A stretch of 53,611 bases of DNA, taken from the NCBI GenBank assembly GCA_011772755.1, contig WVYX01000149.1, positions 3,904 to 57,514 of the forward strand, given 5' to 3'. Shown here piece by piece: positions 18,257 to 26,926 of the stretch. The DNA comes from Gemmatimonadales bacterium (GTDB lineage Bacteria > Gemmatimonadota > Gemmatimonadetes > Gemmatimonadales > GWC2-71-9). The notes under the pieces are model-generated. The model had not been told where the DNA came from. It worked only from the letters and a program-made list of their open reading frames with translations, and did not search any database. The position numbers and the translations under genes were made by a program. Each line of letters starts with the position of its first letter. The stretch's first letter is position 1.

Positions 18257-18526
18257 CTACTCCGCTCCTTCGACCTTCTCTACGACGATGGTGAGGTTTG
18301 CGGCGAGCGCCGCAATGGCGCCGATCGCCGCCCACACCGGAGCGAAGGCCGCGCCGAGCACACCCCAGGTGAGGGGGATCTCGATCAACGTCTGGCCCTG
18401 ATCGTTCTTGATGATGATGCGCCGAATGTTCCCCTGATGCAGGATCTCTTTGATCTTGGCCAGGAGGCTCTCACCGGCCACCTTGTACTCCTCAGTCTGA
18501 ACCTTCTCTTCGCTCTCTTCGCTCAT
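18257..18526 (-). CDS. DUF4342 domain protein
   Basis: The 89-residue protein matches the pattern of DUF4342: a helical start (AGESLLAKIKEILHQGN), two strands (RRIIIKNDQGQTLIEIPL) and a hydrophobic Gly/Ala-rich hairpin (GVLGAAFAPVWAAIGAIAAL) that is likely membrane-embedded, ending IVVEK. Function is unknown; in other genomes the domain occurs alone or with ubiquitin-like or stress proteins. It lies 48 bp after the molybdoenzyme-desulfurase fusion on the same strand and may share its transcript. Confidence 0.8.
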   Translation of the reverse strand: MSEESEEKVQTEEYKVAGESLLAKIKEILHQGNIRRIIIKNDQGQTLIEIPLTWGVLGAAFAPVWAAIGAIAALAANLTIVVEKVEGAE

Positions 18527-18574
18527 CCTCGTCCTCGCTCACTAGGTTGGTCCCGCGGGGATAACCCCTGATCC

Positions 18575-21500
18575 CTACTTGCACGGCAGAAACCGTACCG
18601 TTGTCTCCATCTCTTCCAGCACCTGGGCCAGCGCTACCACCGTGTCGTCGATATCCTGCTCGGTGGTCTCCGGTGAGAGCGAGAACCGCACGGCGCAGTG
18701 TACATCCTCTTCGTCCTTCCCCATGGCGATGAGCACATGGGTGGGCTCCGGTGATCCGGACTTGCATGCGGATCCTGAGGAGAGCGAGATACCATGCTGG
18801 TCCAGCGCGACCACTAGCGACTCGCCTCGCAGCCCCGGTAGCGTCAGGTTGAGCGTATTCGGCAGCCGACGGTCCGGATGGCCGTTGCGGACGGCATCGG
18901 GAAGCAACTCCTTGATGCCGGACTCCAGCCTGTCCCGCAGCCGCTGCGTGTGCGCTGCGTCGCGCAGTGCACGAGCGGCCAACTCGGCCGCCTGGCCCAT
19001 TCCCACGATTGCCGGGACGTTCTCCGTGCCGGCGCGTAGTCCGCCTTCCTGCTTGCCTCCGTGGATCAGCGGCGCGAGCTCCACCCCCCGCTTGGCGTAG
19101 AGGACGCCCACGCCCTTGGGGCCGTGGAACTTGTGCCCTGAGAGACTCAACAGGTCGACATCGAGCTCCTCAACGTCAACCGGGATCTTGCCTGCCGCTT
19201 GCACGGCGTCGGTGTGGAAGGGAACGCCCCGTTCATGCGCGATGGCGCACAGCTCCCTAATGGGCTGGATTGTTCCCACCTCGTTGTTGGCCATCATGAT
19301 GGACACCAGGATGGTGTCGTCGCTGATGGCCGCTCTGAGGGTGTCGGGGTGAACCAGGCCGTCGGCGTCCACCTCGCAGTAGGTAACCCGATGGCCGATG
19401 TCTTCCAGAAAGCGACAGGCCGCGAGCACCGCCGGATGCTCAATTGAGGTCGTCACGATGTGACGGCGGCCGTTCCGATGGGTGAAGGCAATGCCCTTGA
19501 GTGCCAGGTTGTCCGCTTCCGACCCGCCACCGGTGAAGATGATCCACCGGGGTCGGGCGTTGATCAGCTTGGCTACTTGACGACGCGCTCGTTCGACACC
19601 TTCCCGGGCGTCCCGACCGACCCCGTGAATGCTGGACGGGTTGCCAAGGGCGGCCTCCAGGTAAGGCAGCATCGCTTCCCGGACGCTGTCCGCGACCCTG
19701 GTGGTGGCGTTGTTGTCCAGGTAAATACGCCGTTTGGAGTCCTTCTGGGCCGGCGGGCGCAGCAGGACGGGTCCGCATGCCTCTGCAGTGCGGGCAGCGA
19801 CGCTGCGAGTCGCGGCGGTCCCTGCCTGGACTCTTACGACGTCGCACAGCAGCGCCTTGTAGACCGGGAAGCCGGAGATCTCGTCGTAGTTGTCGAGGTC
19901 GGTCAGCTCGTTGACGTTCCACTCCCGCCAGGCCTTGGGGCCGACCGGCGTGCCGCCGCCCATGTTGCACTCCACGGCCCCACGCACGATGTCGTTGGTC
20001 ACGCGGGCCCGGAACCGCACAGCTCCACGCGGCGTGCGGACCTCCACCAGATCCCCCGCCTCGATGTCCCGCTCGCGGGCGTCCTCCAAGTTGAGCTCCA
20101 CCGTGGGCTCGGGATTGTCCCTTGCCAGGCCCCGAATGCCGTGGTGCTGTGAGCGGAAATCGGTGTGGGGCCGGGCGCCCGAGTTGAACACCAGAGGGAA
20201 CTGCTCCTTCAGATCCGGCCGGGCCAGCGGGCCCTCCGTAGGCTCGGTGTACTTGGGGAGCGGCTCGTAGCCGTACTCCTCGAGCACGGTCGACCGGATC
20301 TCGAACTTGCCGGTGGGCGTGTCGAAGCCCGGCTGGCCGTCGTGCCTGAGCCCACCTTTCTCCCACTTCTTGTACTCCATCATTGGCGATGGAAGCTTTA
20401 CCCAGCCTCCGGCTGCCTTGATCTCCTCGAGACTGTACCCCGAGCCTTCCAGCGCGAAGCGGATCAGCTCCTCTTCAGACTGGGGGTACAACTCTCCGTA
20501 CCCCAGCCGCCGCGCCAGCTCCGCCATGATGAGGTAGTCGTTGCGTGCCTCCCCCACCGGCTCGATCAGCTTCTCTCGCAGACGGAAGATGGGGCCGTAC
20601 ACCATGTAGGAATCGATCTCGAACATGGTGGTGGCCGGCAGCACGATGTCGGCGTAGGCGGCGTCCGCGGTGAGCTGCCGGTCGATGCAGACGAGGAAAT
20701 CCAGTTGGGACAGGGTGTCGCGCCAAATCGGAGTCTGCGGCCACGACGTGAGCAGGGACGCTCCATGGATGATCAGCCCCCTGATCCGGTAGGGCTCCCC
20801 CTCCAGCACGGAAGTCACCAGACCACTGGCGTGCGACTCACCACGGTAGTTGCTGTAGATGGGGAACTTGTCCCTGGCGACGGCGCGATCGAGGTCGGGG
20901 TTCTCCTGGTTGCAGGCCCGGTTGACGGGGAAGTGGGAGTTCAGCATTGCCAGGCCGATCCCGCCGGGGACATCCAGTTGGCCGGCCAGCGCAAATGCGG
21001 TGAGAACGGCCCGAATCGCCTGGATGCCGGAGTTGGAGTACTCCAGACCGGTGTACATCACCGGGCAGGCGCCCGTGGCGTTGCAGAGGCGACGCGCCAG
21101 ATCTCGAATGGTGTCCGCAGGCACGCCGGTGGTAGTCTCCGCGACCTCGGGGCGGAAGTGCTGTACGTAGCCCCGCAGCTCGTCGAAGCCGTGGCACCAG
21201 TGCTCGGCGAAGTCCTCGTCGTACAGATCCTCGTCGATCATCACCTCGATCATGCTGAGGGCGAGGGCACCGTCGGTGCCGGGTCGGATCGGCACCCACT
21301 GTGCGTTGGTCCGAACGACGGTATCGGTGCGGCGCGGGTCGATCACCACAATGTCGGCGCCCCGCACCGCCGCTGCTTCGAGCCGAGCCATGTCGAGGGG
21401 TGGGGAGTCGGTGGCGGGGTTGGCGCCCCAGACCACGAGCATCTCGGCGTTCTCGATGTCGGTGAACATGTTGACCAGCATGCGACCCATGGTCACGTGG

Positions 21501-21985
21501 GGCGCGATCATGGCGAAGGAGACGTAACAGAGAGCACCTACCCCCATCGTATTCGGGGAGCCGAAGGGAAACAGGATGTTGGACGCCGAGGATACTGCCA
21601 CACCCTTCGGCTGGTACATGTCGCACAGTGAGAGCTCGAACGCGCCGCGTCCGGTGTATACGGCTACCGCCTCCGCCCCGGACTCCCGCTTGATCCGGTT
21701 CAGGTTCTCGACGATCAGGTCATACGCCTCATCCCAGGTGATGCGCTCGAACTCATGCGTGCCCTTGGGGCCCACCCGCTTCATGGGATGCTTCAAGCGG
21801 TGCTCGGAGTAGATGATCTCCGGGGAGTGGCTACCTCGACGACAGATCATGCCCAGCGGGTGGCCGCTGTCTGGCCTGATGTCCACCAGCTTGCCGTCCT
21901 GCATGCCTGCTTCCACCCAGCAGCCCGCCGGGCAGATGCCGCAAATGCCTTTTTGCCAATTCAGTGACGGTGTGTGGTCTGCCAT
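18575..21985 (-). CDS. Molybdopterin oxidoreductase fused to cysteine desulfurase
   Basis: A single uninterrupted 1136-residue frame. Residues 1-718 are a bis-MGD molybdoenzyme of the formate dehydrogenase/PsrA-PhsA type: [4Fe-4S] ligands Cys15, Cys18, Cys22 and Cys48, likely Mo ligand Cys153 (GALCYVSF), dinucleotide-binding segments (VVWGANPATD, VVIDPRRT), and a C-terminal MopB beta-barrel (NSGARPHTDF, AGDLVEVRTPRGAV). There is no Tat signal, so it is probably cytosolic. After a ~34-residue linker, residues 753-1136 are a full-length NifS/IscS-type desulfurase: YLDNNATT, His850 in EHPAV, PLP-binding Lys952 (SGHKFHGPKG) and catalytic Cys1074 (SSGSACKSG). In known biology IscS supplies sulfur, through FdhD, to the Mo site of formate dehydrogenases; the fusion would place donor and acceptor on one chain. 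No ferredoxin or membrane-anchor subunit is adjacent. Confidence 0.95.
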   Translation of the reverse strand: MADHTPSLNWQKGICGICPAGCWVEAGMQDGKLVDIRPDSGHPLGMICRRGSHSPEIIYSEHRLKHPMKRVGPKGTHEFERITWDEAYDLIVENLNRIKRESGAEAVAVYTGRGAFELSLCDMYQPKGVAVSSASNILFPFGSPNTMGVGALCYVSFAMIAPHVTMGRMLVNMFTDIENAEMLVVWGANPATDSPPLDMARLEAAAVRGADIVVIDPRRTDTVVRTNAQWVPIRPGTDGALALSMIEVMIDEDLYDEDFAEHWCHGFDELRGYVQHFRPEVAETTTGVPADTIRDLARRLCNATGACPVMYTGLEYSNSGIQAIRAVLTAFALAGQLDVPGGIGLAMLNSHFPVNRACNQENPDLDRAVARDKFPIYSNYRGESHASGLVTSVLEGEPYRIRGLIIHGASLLTSWPQTPIWRDTLSQLDFLVCIDRQLTADAAYADIVLPATTMFEIDSYMVYGPIFRLREKLIEPVGEARNDYLIMAELARRLGYGELYPQSEEELIRFALEGSGYSLEEIKAAGGWVKLPSPMMEYKKWEKGGLRHDGQPGFDTPTGKFEIRSTVLEEYGYEPLPKYTEPTEGPLARPDLKEQFPLVFNSGARPHTDFRSQHHGIRGLARDNPEPTVELNLEDARERDIEAGDLVEVRTPRGAVRFRARVTNDIVRGAVECNMGGGTPVGPKAWREWNVNELTDLDNYDEISGFPVYKALLCDVVRVQAGTAATRSVAARTAEACGPVLLRPPAQKDSKRRIYLDNNATTRVADSVREAMLPYLEAALGNPSSIHGVGRDAREGVERARRQVAKLINARPRWIIFTGGGSEADNLALKGIAFTHRNGRRHIVTTSIEHPAVLAACRFLEDIGHRVTYCEVDADGLVHPDTLRAAISDDTILVSIMMANNEVGTIQPIRELCAIAHERGVPFHTDAVQAAGKIPVDVEELDVDLLSLSGHKFHGPKGVGVLYAKRGVELAPLIHGGKQEGGLRAGTENVPAIVGMGQAAELAARALRDAAHTQRLRDRLESGIKELLPDAVRNGHPDRRLPNTLNLTLPGLRGESLVVALDQHGISLSSGSACKSGSPEPTHVLIAMGKDEEDVHCAVRFSLSPETTEQDIDDTVVALAQVLEEMETTVRFLPCK

Positions 21986-22004
21986 GGGAGTCGTGTCGGT
22001 GGCG

Positions 22005-22123
22005 AACTAGCAATGTGCAAATAGCAATTAGCAACTAGCAGTTTGTGCGGGAGCGATGTGGCTGCCTCCCTGACCCAGACTGCTAATTGCTAATAGCCAG
22101 TTGCTAGCTGCTAGTTGCTCCCC
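22005..22123. repeat. Heptad palindrome A (7-nt units, inverted arms)
   Basis: The left arm is five consecutive 7-mers (AACTAGC, AATGTGC, AAATAGC, AATTAGC, AACTAGC at 22005-22039). The right arm carries inverse units (GCTAATT, GCTAATA, GCCAGTT, GCTAGCT, GCTAGTT at 22082-22116), with a ~40-nt GC-rich centre. The arms can pair over about 40 nt with mismatches. It fills the gap between the fusion gene start and the cyclophilin stop, and shares units with repeats at 25351 and 49037. Confidence 0.8.
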
Positions 22124-22140
22124 TTCCAGCGCCGCGATTG

Positions 22141-22797
22141 CTATGGTTCGGCCGGTTGCTCTTCTTCTGCCACGTAGGCTCGAACGATGATCACCGGTTC
22201 GACCGGTACCCTCTCGTTGGATCCGCGGACTTCGGTCGGCACCCTCGCGATCCTGTCCACGACGTCCATGCCCTCGATCACCCGACCGAATACGGTGTAG
22301 CCAAACCCGTCCGGGTATCTGCCGAAATCGAGGTTTCTGTTGGTCACCAGGTTGATGAAGAATTGCCTGGCGCCACTATGGGGATCGTTGGTCCGCGCCA
22401 GCGCGACACTGCCCCGGACGTTACTCAATCCGTTGTCCCCCTCGTGCGGCACTGGGGCAGCCGACGACGAGCGTATGTTCATGTCCGGGGTGTACTGACC
22501 CGCCTGGATCATGAATCCAGGTATCACGCGATGGAAGATAATACTGTCGTAGAAGTGTGCTTCGACATGTCTGACGATGTTCCGAACCGTCCTGGGCGCC
22601 TTCGTTGCGTCGAATTCCATGACGATCCGGCCCATGTTGGTCTCCAGCACAACGGTAGGCGTTGAGTCCGGCGGTGCCGGTGGCGCCTGAGGTTCTTGCT
22701 CCGCCGCGCTGGCCTCCTCGGCGCCCTCGCGCGGCTGGCATCCGAGGAACGCCAGGGCGAGCATGATCAACAGGGCGGGCTGGTGGTGAACTCTCAT
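22141..22797 (-). CDS. Lipoprotein cyclophilin-type peptidyl-prolyl isomerase
   Basis: The 218-residue protein has a lipoprotein signal (LALAFLGC, Cys20), a ~28-residue Ala/Pro/Glu-rich linker and a cyclophilin domain (~47-210). The hallmark block is FHRVIPGFMIQAGQ, with the catalytic Arg in this block and the ARTNDPHSGARQFFINL and GYTVFGRVIEGMDVVD motifs. It catalyses cis-trans isomerisation of prolyl bonds and, as a lipoprotein, would assist folding of envelope proteins. The start is the ATG at 22797. The next gene (23051) is divergent, and the 253 bp between them hold no gene. Confidence 0.93.
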   Translation of the reverse strand: MRVHHQPALLIMLALAFLGCQPREGAEEASAAEQEPQAPPAPPDSTPTVVLETNMGRIVMEFDATKAPRTVRNIVRHVEAHFYDSIIFHRVIPGFMIQAGQYTPDMNIRSSSAAPVPHEGDNGLSNVRGSVALARTNDPHSGARQFFINLVTNRNLDFGRYPDGFGYTVFGRVIEGMDVVDRIARVPTEVRGSNERVPVEPVIIVRAYVAEEEQPAEP

Positions 22798-23050
22798 GTC
22801 TGCGTCCCCTCTTCCTCGCCAGTATCAGTGTGAGAACCACTCTAGATCGGTCAGGCCACGCGGGTCTGAAGCGGGACCGCTCCAGTAATTCTGATAGCGG
22901 TGACATGGTTGTGCCAGTGCCTGGTGGTCACTGGTGGCCGCTGGACCGGTCCGCCGACCTCCCCAGTGCGAGACATCTGGTCGCGCTGGAGCGCTGATCA
23001 ACTAGTTTACAGGGTTCGATTCAGCACCGCCGTTAGTCCTTGGAGAGGTC

Positions 23051-25348
23051 TTGACTGCCAGCGATCGGGATGCCAGGGGAGCGCTAGTCGCCGCGGTGGT
23101 TACCGCGACGGTCATGATTGCCTTCCAGACGGCTGGCAAGGCGACCCGGGAAGCCCTGTTCCTGTCCGCCTTCATCAGGGAGGGCGTCGGCGCCATACCC
23201 TACGCCGTAGAGGTGCTGCCCCGGATGATGATGGCGGCGGCGCTCATCTCGGTTGTGTTCGCCTTCCTTGCGGCTCGTTGGATGACGGCCGTCGGCCCTG
23301 GGCGACTGGTGCCGGTTGCCTTCACTGCCAGTGCGGCGCTGTTGCTCTTGGAGTGGGCACTGGTGGGGCCGTTCCCGCGGTTGGTTGCTGTGGTGCTGTA
23401 CCTCCACTACGGCGCCCTCGGCGCCATGGTGATCTCTGGGTTCTGGTCGCTGGTGAACGAGCGCTGGGACCCCCGGACGGCCAAGCGGTACGTCGGGCGC
23501 ATCGCCGCAGGCGGCACGGTGGGTGGCCTTCTGGGTGGCATTCTGGCGGAGCGTGTCGGGGCCCTGATGTCGGCGCCCTCGATGCTCCCCATCCTGGCGG
23601 GACTTCATCTCTTCTGTGCCTGGCTCGTGATGGGTATCCGGGCCGGTCGCCCCGTGTCGGCGCCGAAGCCAAGGCGGAAGCCTCTTGCTGACGGGAAGGA
23701 GGAGGGTTCGGAGCGCTCAGGGCTCAGAGTCATAGCGTCCATGCCGTACCTCCGTGGCCTCGTGGCCCTGGTCCTCCTGGTCACGGTGGGCGAGCTCCTC
23801 ATCAACTACGTCTTCCAGTACAGAGCAGCAGTGAGGTTCGAGCAGGAGCAGGAGCCGATGTTGCGGTTCTTCGCTGTGTTCTACGCCGCGATCGGCCTGC
23901 TAACGGTAGTGGTTCAGGCCGCTGGCAGCCGGTTCACGTTGCAGCGTCTCGGCCTCACGCGTACGGTGGCGCTCCTGCCCGGGGGGATGGCGGCAGGGAG
24001 TGTCGCCGCGCTGGCGGTGCCTGGACTCGCCAGCGTGGGCATCGCCCGCGGCGTGGAATCGGTGCTGCGCAACGGGCTGTACCGTCCGGGCTATGAGCTC
24101 CTGTTCACGCCGATCGGCCGGGGCCAGAAGCGAGCCACCAAAGCCCTGGTAGACGTGGGCGTGGTGCGCCTGGGTGACTTCGCTGGCGGCGCCGTCGCGC
24201 AGGGCATTCTGCTACTGGCCGCTGCGGCAGTGACTGCCGTGCTGCTCGGCTTAGCCATTGCTCTATCGGCGGTGGCGGTGGTCGTGGCGCTTGGCCTGCA
24301 TGCGGGGTACGTGCGCACTCTGGAGCGGAGCCTGCTGTCACGGGCCATCCAGCTAGACCTGCATGATGTGCAGGACGCTACCACCCGCACCGCCATGCTC
24401 CAGAGCCTGCCTTCGTTGGGGCTGACTCGGATTCCGGACCGGCCCAGTGGGGAGGAGTTACCACCCGACTCGGCGCCGGTGGCGGTGGTGGGGGAACCGT
24501 CCACTACAGCCACCCGCGCGCCACCGCTGGACCCAGAGGTTGCCCGCATCGTGGAGCTCCGTTCCCGGGATGCGGCCCGGGTGCGGGCGGCGCTCCAGTC
24601 TACACCCCTCACCCCGGCCCTGGTTGGCCACGTCGTACCCCTACTCGCCTGGGACGAGGTCGTTCGGGAGGCGATTGTGGCCCTTCGGGACGTGGCGCTC
24701 GAGGCCGTGGGCCAGCTGGTGGACCGGATGCTCGACCGGGATGAGGAATTCGCAGTGCGCCGGCGAATCCCCCTGGTACTGGCCATGTGCCCCACGGAGC
24801 GGGCGGTAGAGGGACTGTTCCGGGGCCTCAAGGACCAGCGGTTCGAGGTGCGCTACCGGTGTGGGCGGGCCTTGAGCCGGCTCCTGGAGTTCAACCCCAA
24901 GTTAGCGGTGGATAGGGAGAAGGCGTTCGCCGCCGCGCTTCGGGAGGTGGCGGTAGACCGGGGAGTGTGGGAGAGTCATCGCCTGCTCGACCGGATGGAA
25001 GATGAGGACTGGTCTCCGGTGCTTGACGAGGTCCTGCGAGATCGGGCCGACCGCAGCCTGGAGCACGTGTTCACCGTGCTCTCTCTGGTGCTCCCTCGGC
25101 AGCCGCTCAAGGTCGCCTTCCGCGGGCTACACACCGACGACACCATGCTCCGCGGGACGGCCCTCGAATATCTCGAGACCGCGCTGCCGGAGAACATCCG
25201 GCAGGCCCTGTGGCCCTTCCTGGAAGACCGCCGCACTCGCACCCAGCAGCCTCGCTCGGCGAACGAGGTGCTGGCGGACTTGCTGGAATCCAACCAGTCG
25301 ATTGCCATCAACCTGGAACAACTGCGGAAGAGGAAGAAAGAAGAGTAG
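23051..25348 (+). CDS. NTT/MFS-like carrier with C-terminal HEAT-repeat domain
   Basis: The 765-residue protein has about eleven or twelve TM segments in residues 1-430, in the style of ATP/ADP translocase (NTT, TLC) carriers. RIAAGGTVGGLLGGI and RNGLYRPGYELLFTPIGRGQKRATKALVD, especially the latter, are typical of NTT-like and related MFS proteins. Residues ~510-750 are a soluble alpha-solenoid: repeated helix pairs (LVGHVVPLLAWDEVVREAIVAL, RIPLVLAMCPTERAVEGLF, FEVRYRCGRALSRLL) that fit HEAT repeats. NTT-HEAT fusions are known in free-living bacteria, with unclear substrates. The start is TTG at 23051, with GGAGAGG a few bases upstream. It converges on a second NTT-like gene through heptad palindrome B. 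Confidence 0.82.
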   Translation: MTASDRDARGALVAAVVTATVMIAFQTAGKATREALFLSAFIREGVGAIPYAVEVLPRMMMAAALISVVFAFLAARWMTAVGPGRLVPVAFTASAALLLLEWALVGPFPRLVAVVLYLHYGALGAMVISGFWSLVNERWDPRTAKRYVGRIAAGGTVGGLLGGILAERVGALMSAPSMLPILAGLHLFCAWLVMGIRAGRPVSAPKPRRKPLADGKEEGSERSGLRVIASMPYLRGLVALVLLVTVGELLINYVFQYRAAVRFEQEQEPMLRFFAVFYAAIGLLTVVVQAAGSRFTLQRLGLTRTVALLPGGMAAGSVAALAVPGLASVGIARGVESVLRNGLYRPGYELLFTPIGRGQKRATKALVDVGVVRLGDFAGGAVAQGILLLAAAAVTAVLLGLAIALSAVAVVVALGLHAGYVRTLERSLLSRAIQLDLHDVQDATTRTAMLQSLPSLGLTRIPDRPSGEELPPDSAPVAVVGEPSTTATRAPPLDPEVARIVELRSRDAARVRAALQSTPLTPALVGHVVPLLAWDEVVREAIVALRDVALEAVGQLVDRMLDRDEEFAVRRRIPLVLAMCPTERAVEGLFRGLKDQRFEVRYRCGRALSRLLEFNPKLAVDREKAFAAALREVAVDRGVWESHRLLDRMEDEDWSPVLDEVLRDRADRSLEHVFTVLSLVLPRQPLKVAFRGLHTDDTMLRGTALEYLETALPENIRQALWPFLEDRRTRTQQPRSANEVLADLLESNQSIAINLEQLRKRKKEE

Positions 25349-25350
25349 CC

Positions 25351-25446
25351 TTCGGCTCGCAATTCGCAATTCGTGATCGATCACCCGCACGAATTGCTAA
25401 CTGCAAATTGCGAACTGCTCAGCCAAGGCTGAAGGCTGAGGGCCTT
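25351..25446. repeat. Heptad palindrome B
   Basis: It begins 3 nt after one stop codon and its right end reaches into the convergent gene's stop codon. Left units GCAATTC, GCAATTC (25359-25372); right units GAATTGC, TAACTGC, AAATTGC, GAACTGC (25391-25418), then TCAGCCA, AGGCTGA, AGGCTGA, GGGCCTT (25419-25446), all in one 7-nt register. AGCCTTCGG at the left mirrors AGGCTGAAGGCT at the right. It could serve as a bidirectional terminator. Confidence 0.8.
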
Positions 25447-26908
25447 AGTCCGCAGTCACCGCCGCAAGCCGATTGTACCGGCGGCCGATGAATATCGCGA
25501 TGCTGAGCCACACCGCAATGAGGACAAGGTTCGCCATCGCGAAGTGCCTAGTCTGGAACGCGAAGATGTTGAGACCGACGAAGACCAACACGGCTTGCAT
25601 GACGTCGCCAGCGCGCTGGGCAAACGAGTCGGTAACCTGCTTCGCCTTGTACTTCTCCTCGCGGGTGGTGGGTAGGAAGAGCACATTCCGCGCCGTGTTT
25701 TGTAGCGAATAGTCCGTTGAGTTCTCCGCCGTCTTGGCCCAGCGCACCGCGAGGAGGGCTGGGTAGAGCGCAACGGCAGCGTATCCCACGAGCGCGATCA
25801 GCGGAAGGACCAGAATGGCGATGGCGACTCCGAGGTACTTGATGATTCGGGACACAATGAACAGCTGAGCCAATAGCCCCACCACATTCACGACGGACTG
25901 GAAGTTGGAGTAGAACGTCCCAATCAACTCCTCTTCCGAGAGGCCGCCGGCCTCTCCTGCTGCTACGGCGTCAGCCGCTACCTCGCTTATGGTGCGTCCA
26001 AGGATGTACTCGCCCGTCGTGTTTACCCAGTTCAGAAGCAACATCAGCAGGGCGATCAGGAGCAGATACCGGCTCCGGAAGACCAGCTGAAAGGCACTAC
26101 CCGTCGACTCGGGTGTCTCTTTCATCTCTTCTTCCTCGACGCCGGGCTTCACCGCTCGAAAGACACCGCTCTCGCGCTTGTACTCTTCCTTTGGGATCCG
26201 GAACTCGCCGGTCTCGGCCCGGATTTGTTCTGTCGCCGCCGGCATCGTGCCGGTCGTGTTCACATCCGGCAGGCCGGCTTCTGTCCGGCGCCGCTCGCGG
26301 GCGTCCACGATGTTCGAGATGACCACGGCTATCACCAGTAGTCCGCCGGACACGAGGAAGAGCTGGTAGACGCCCAGCGGGACGATCAGGCGCCCCGGTA
26401 GCCACGCTCCGAAGACGGCGCCCGAGGACGCACCGAACACGACGATCGGGAAGAGTCGCTTACCCTCTTCGTTTGTGTATACGTCGTTGGCGAACGACCA
26501 GAACTGGGCGATTACCATGACACTGAAGATCCCAAGCCAGATGTAGAACACCACGGCGATGGGGACATCAAGCTGCGCGAGCACGTAGAACGCGCCGATA
26601 CACACGATGAAGAATGCAGTAACCGCGTTGATGAGCTTGCGCCGCGGAAATCGCCCAGCCAACAGACCGTACAGGGGTACTGCCCCCAGTAGCACAATGG
26701 CCTGGCCCGCCGCGGAGTAGCTTTTCACCTCGGCCCCGCCACCCGCTAGAATCAGTGGCTCCCGCAATACTTTCATCACGGAGTACGCCGTCAAGATGAG
26801 GAAGATGTTGAGCATGAGCAGGAGCGCCGTCCCACTCTCCCCAGTGCGGACATCCGTAAACAGCCGAAGAAACCGGTCGATCGGACTCGCGCGCTGTTGG
26901 CCGTCCAT
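25445..26908 (-). CDS. NTT-family (ATP/ADP translocase-like) carrier
   Basis: The 487-residue membrane protein has about twelve TM segments. NTT-like features are the N-terminal LRLFTDVRTGESGTALLL, YSVMKVLREPLILAGGG, SFANDVYTNEEGKRLFPIVVFGASSGAVFGA and RNVLFLPTTREEKYKAKQVTD, which matches the conserved second-half block of nucleotide translocases and their relatives. A polar insert of about 75 residues lies between the TM bundles (~205-275). The natural substrate of free-living homologues is unknown, so nucleotide exchange is only a family-based guess. It is 18 bp downstream of nhaA and probably in the same operon, which suggests a link to ion or energy homeostasis. Confidence 0.85.
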   Translation of the reverse strand: MDGQQRASPIDRFLRLFTDVRTGESGTALLLMLNIFLILTAYSVMKVLREPLILAGGGAEVKSYSAAGQAIVLLGAVPLYGLLAGRFPRRKLINAVTAFFIVCIGAFYVLAQLDVPIAVVFYIWLGIFSVMVIAQFWSFANDVYTNEEGKRLFPIVVFGASSGAVFGAWLPGRLIVPLGVYQLFLVSGGLLVIAVVISNIVDARERRRTEAGLPDVNTTGTMPAATEQIRAETGEFRIPKEEYKRESGVFRAVKPGVEEEEMKETPESTGSAFQLVFRSRYLLLIALLMLLLNWVNTTGEYILGRTISEVAADAVAAGEAGGLSEEELIGTFYSNFQSVVNVVGLLAQLFIVSRIIKYLGVAIAILVLPLIALVGYAAVALYPALLAVRWAKTAENSTDYSLQNTARNVLFLPTTREEKYKAKQVTDSFAQRAGDVMQAVLVFVGLNIFAFQTRHFAMANLVLIAVWLSIAIFIGRRYNRLAAVTAD

Positions 26909-26926
26909 GTCGTTGCGCCTTCCCAG

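Noticed and set aside
21480-21600. Selenocysteine at the Mo site
   Set aside because: There is no in-frame TGA in this region; the likely ligand is an ordinary Cys codon.
20165-21631. Long plus-strand open frame opposite the molybdoenzyme
   Set aside because: It is antisense to a clearly conserved coding region; its His/Gly/Val-rich translation is what GC-rich third-position bias gives on the opposite strand.
18575-21985. Fusion as two overlapping genes with a hidden restart
   Set aside because: The frame is continuous through the linker and I see no stop or frameshift; an internal start for the desulfurase remains possible but is not needed.
22005-22123. Possible CRISPR array from short regular repeats
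   Set aside because: Units are 7 nt, contiguous, and arranged in inverted arms; there are no 25-40-nt direct repeats, spacers or cas genes.
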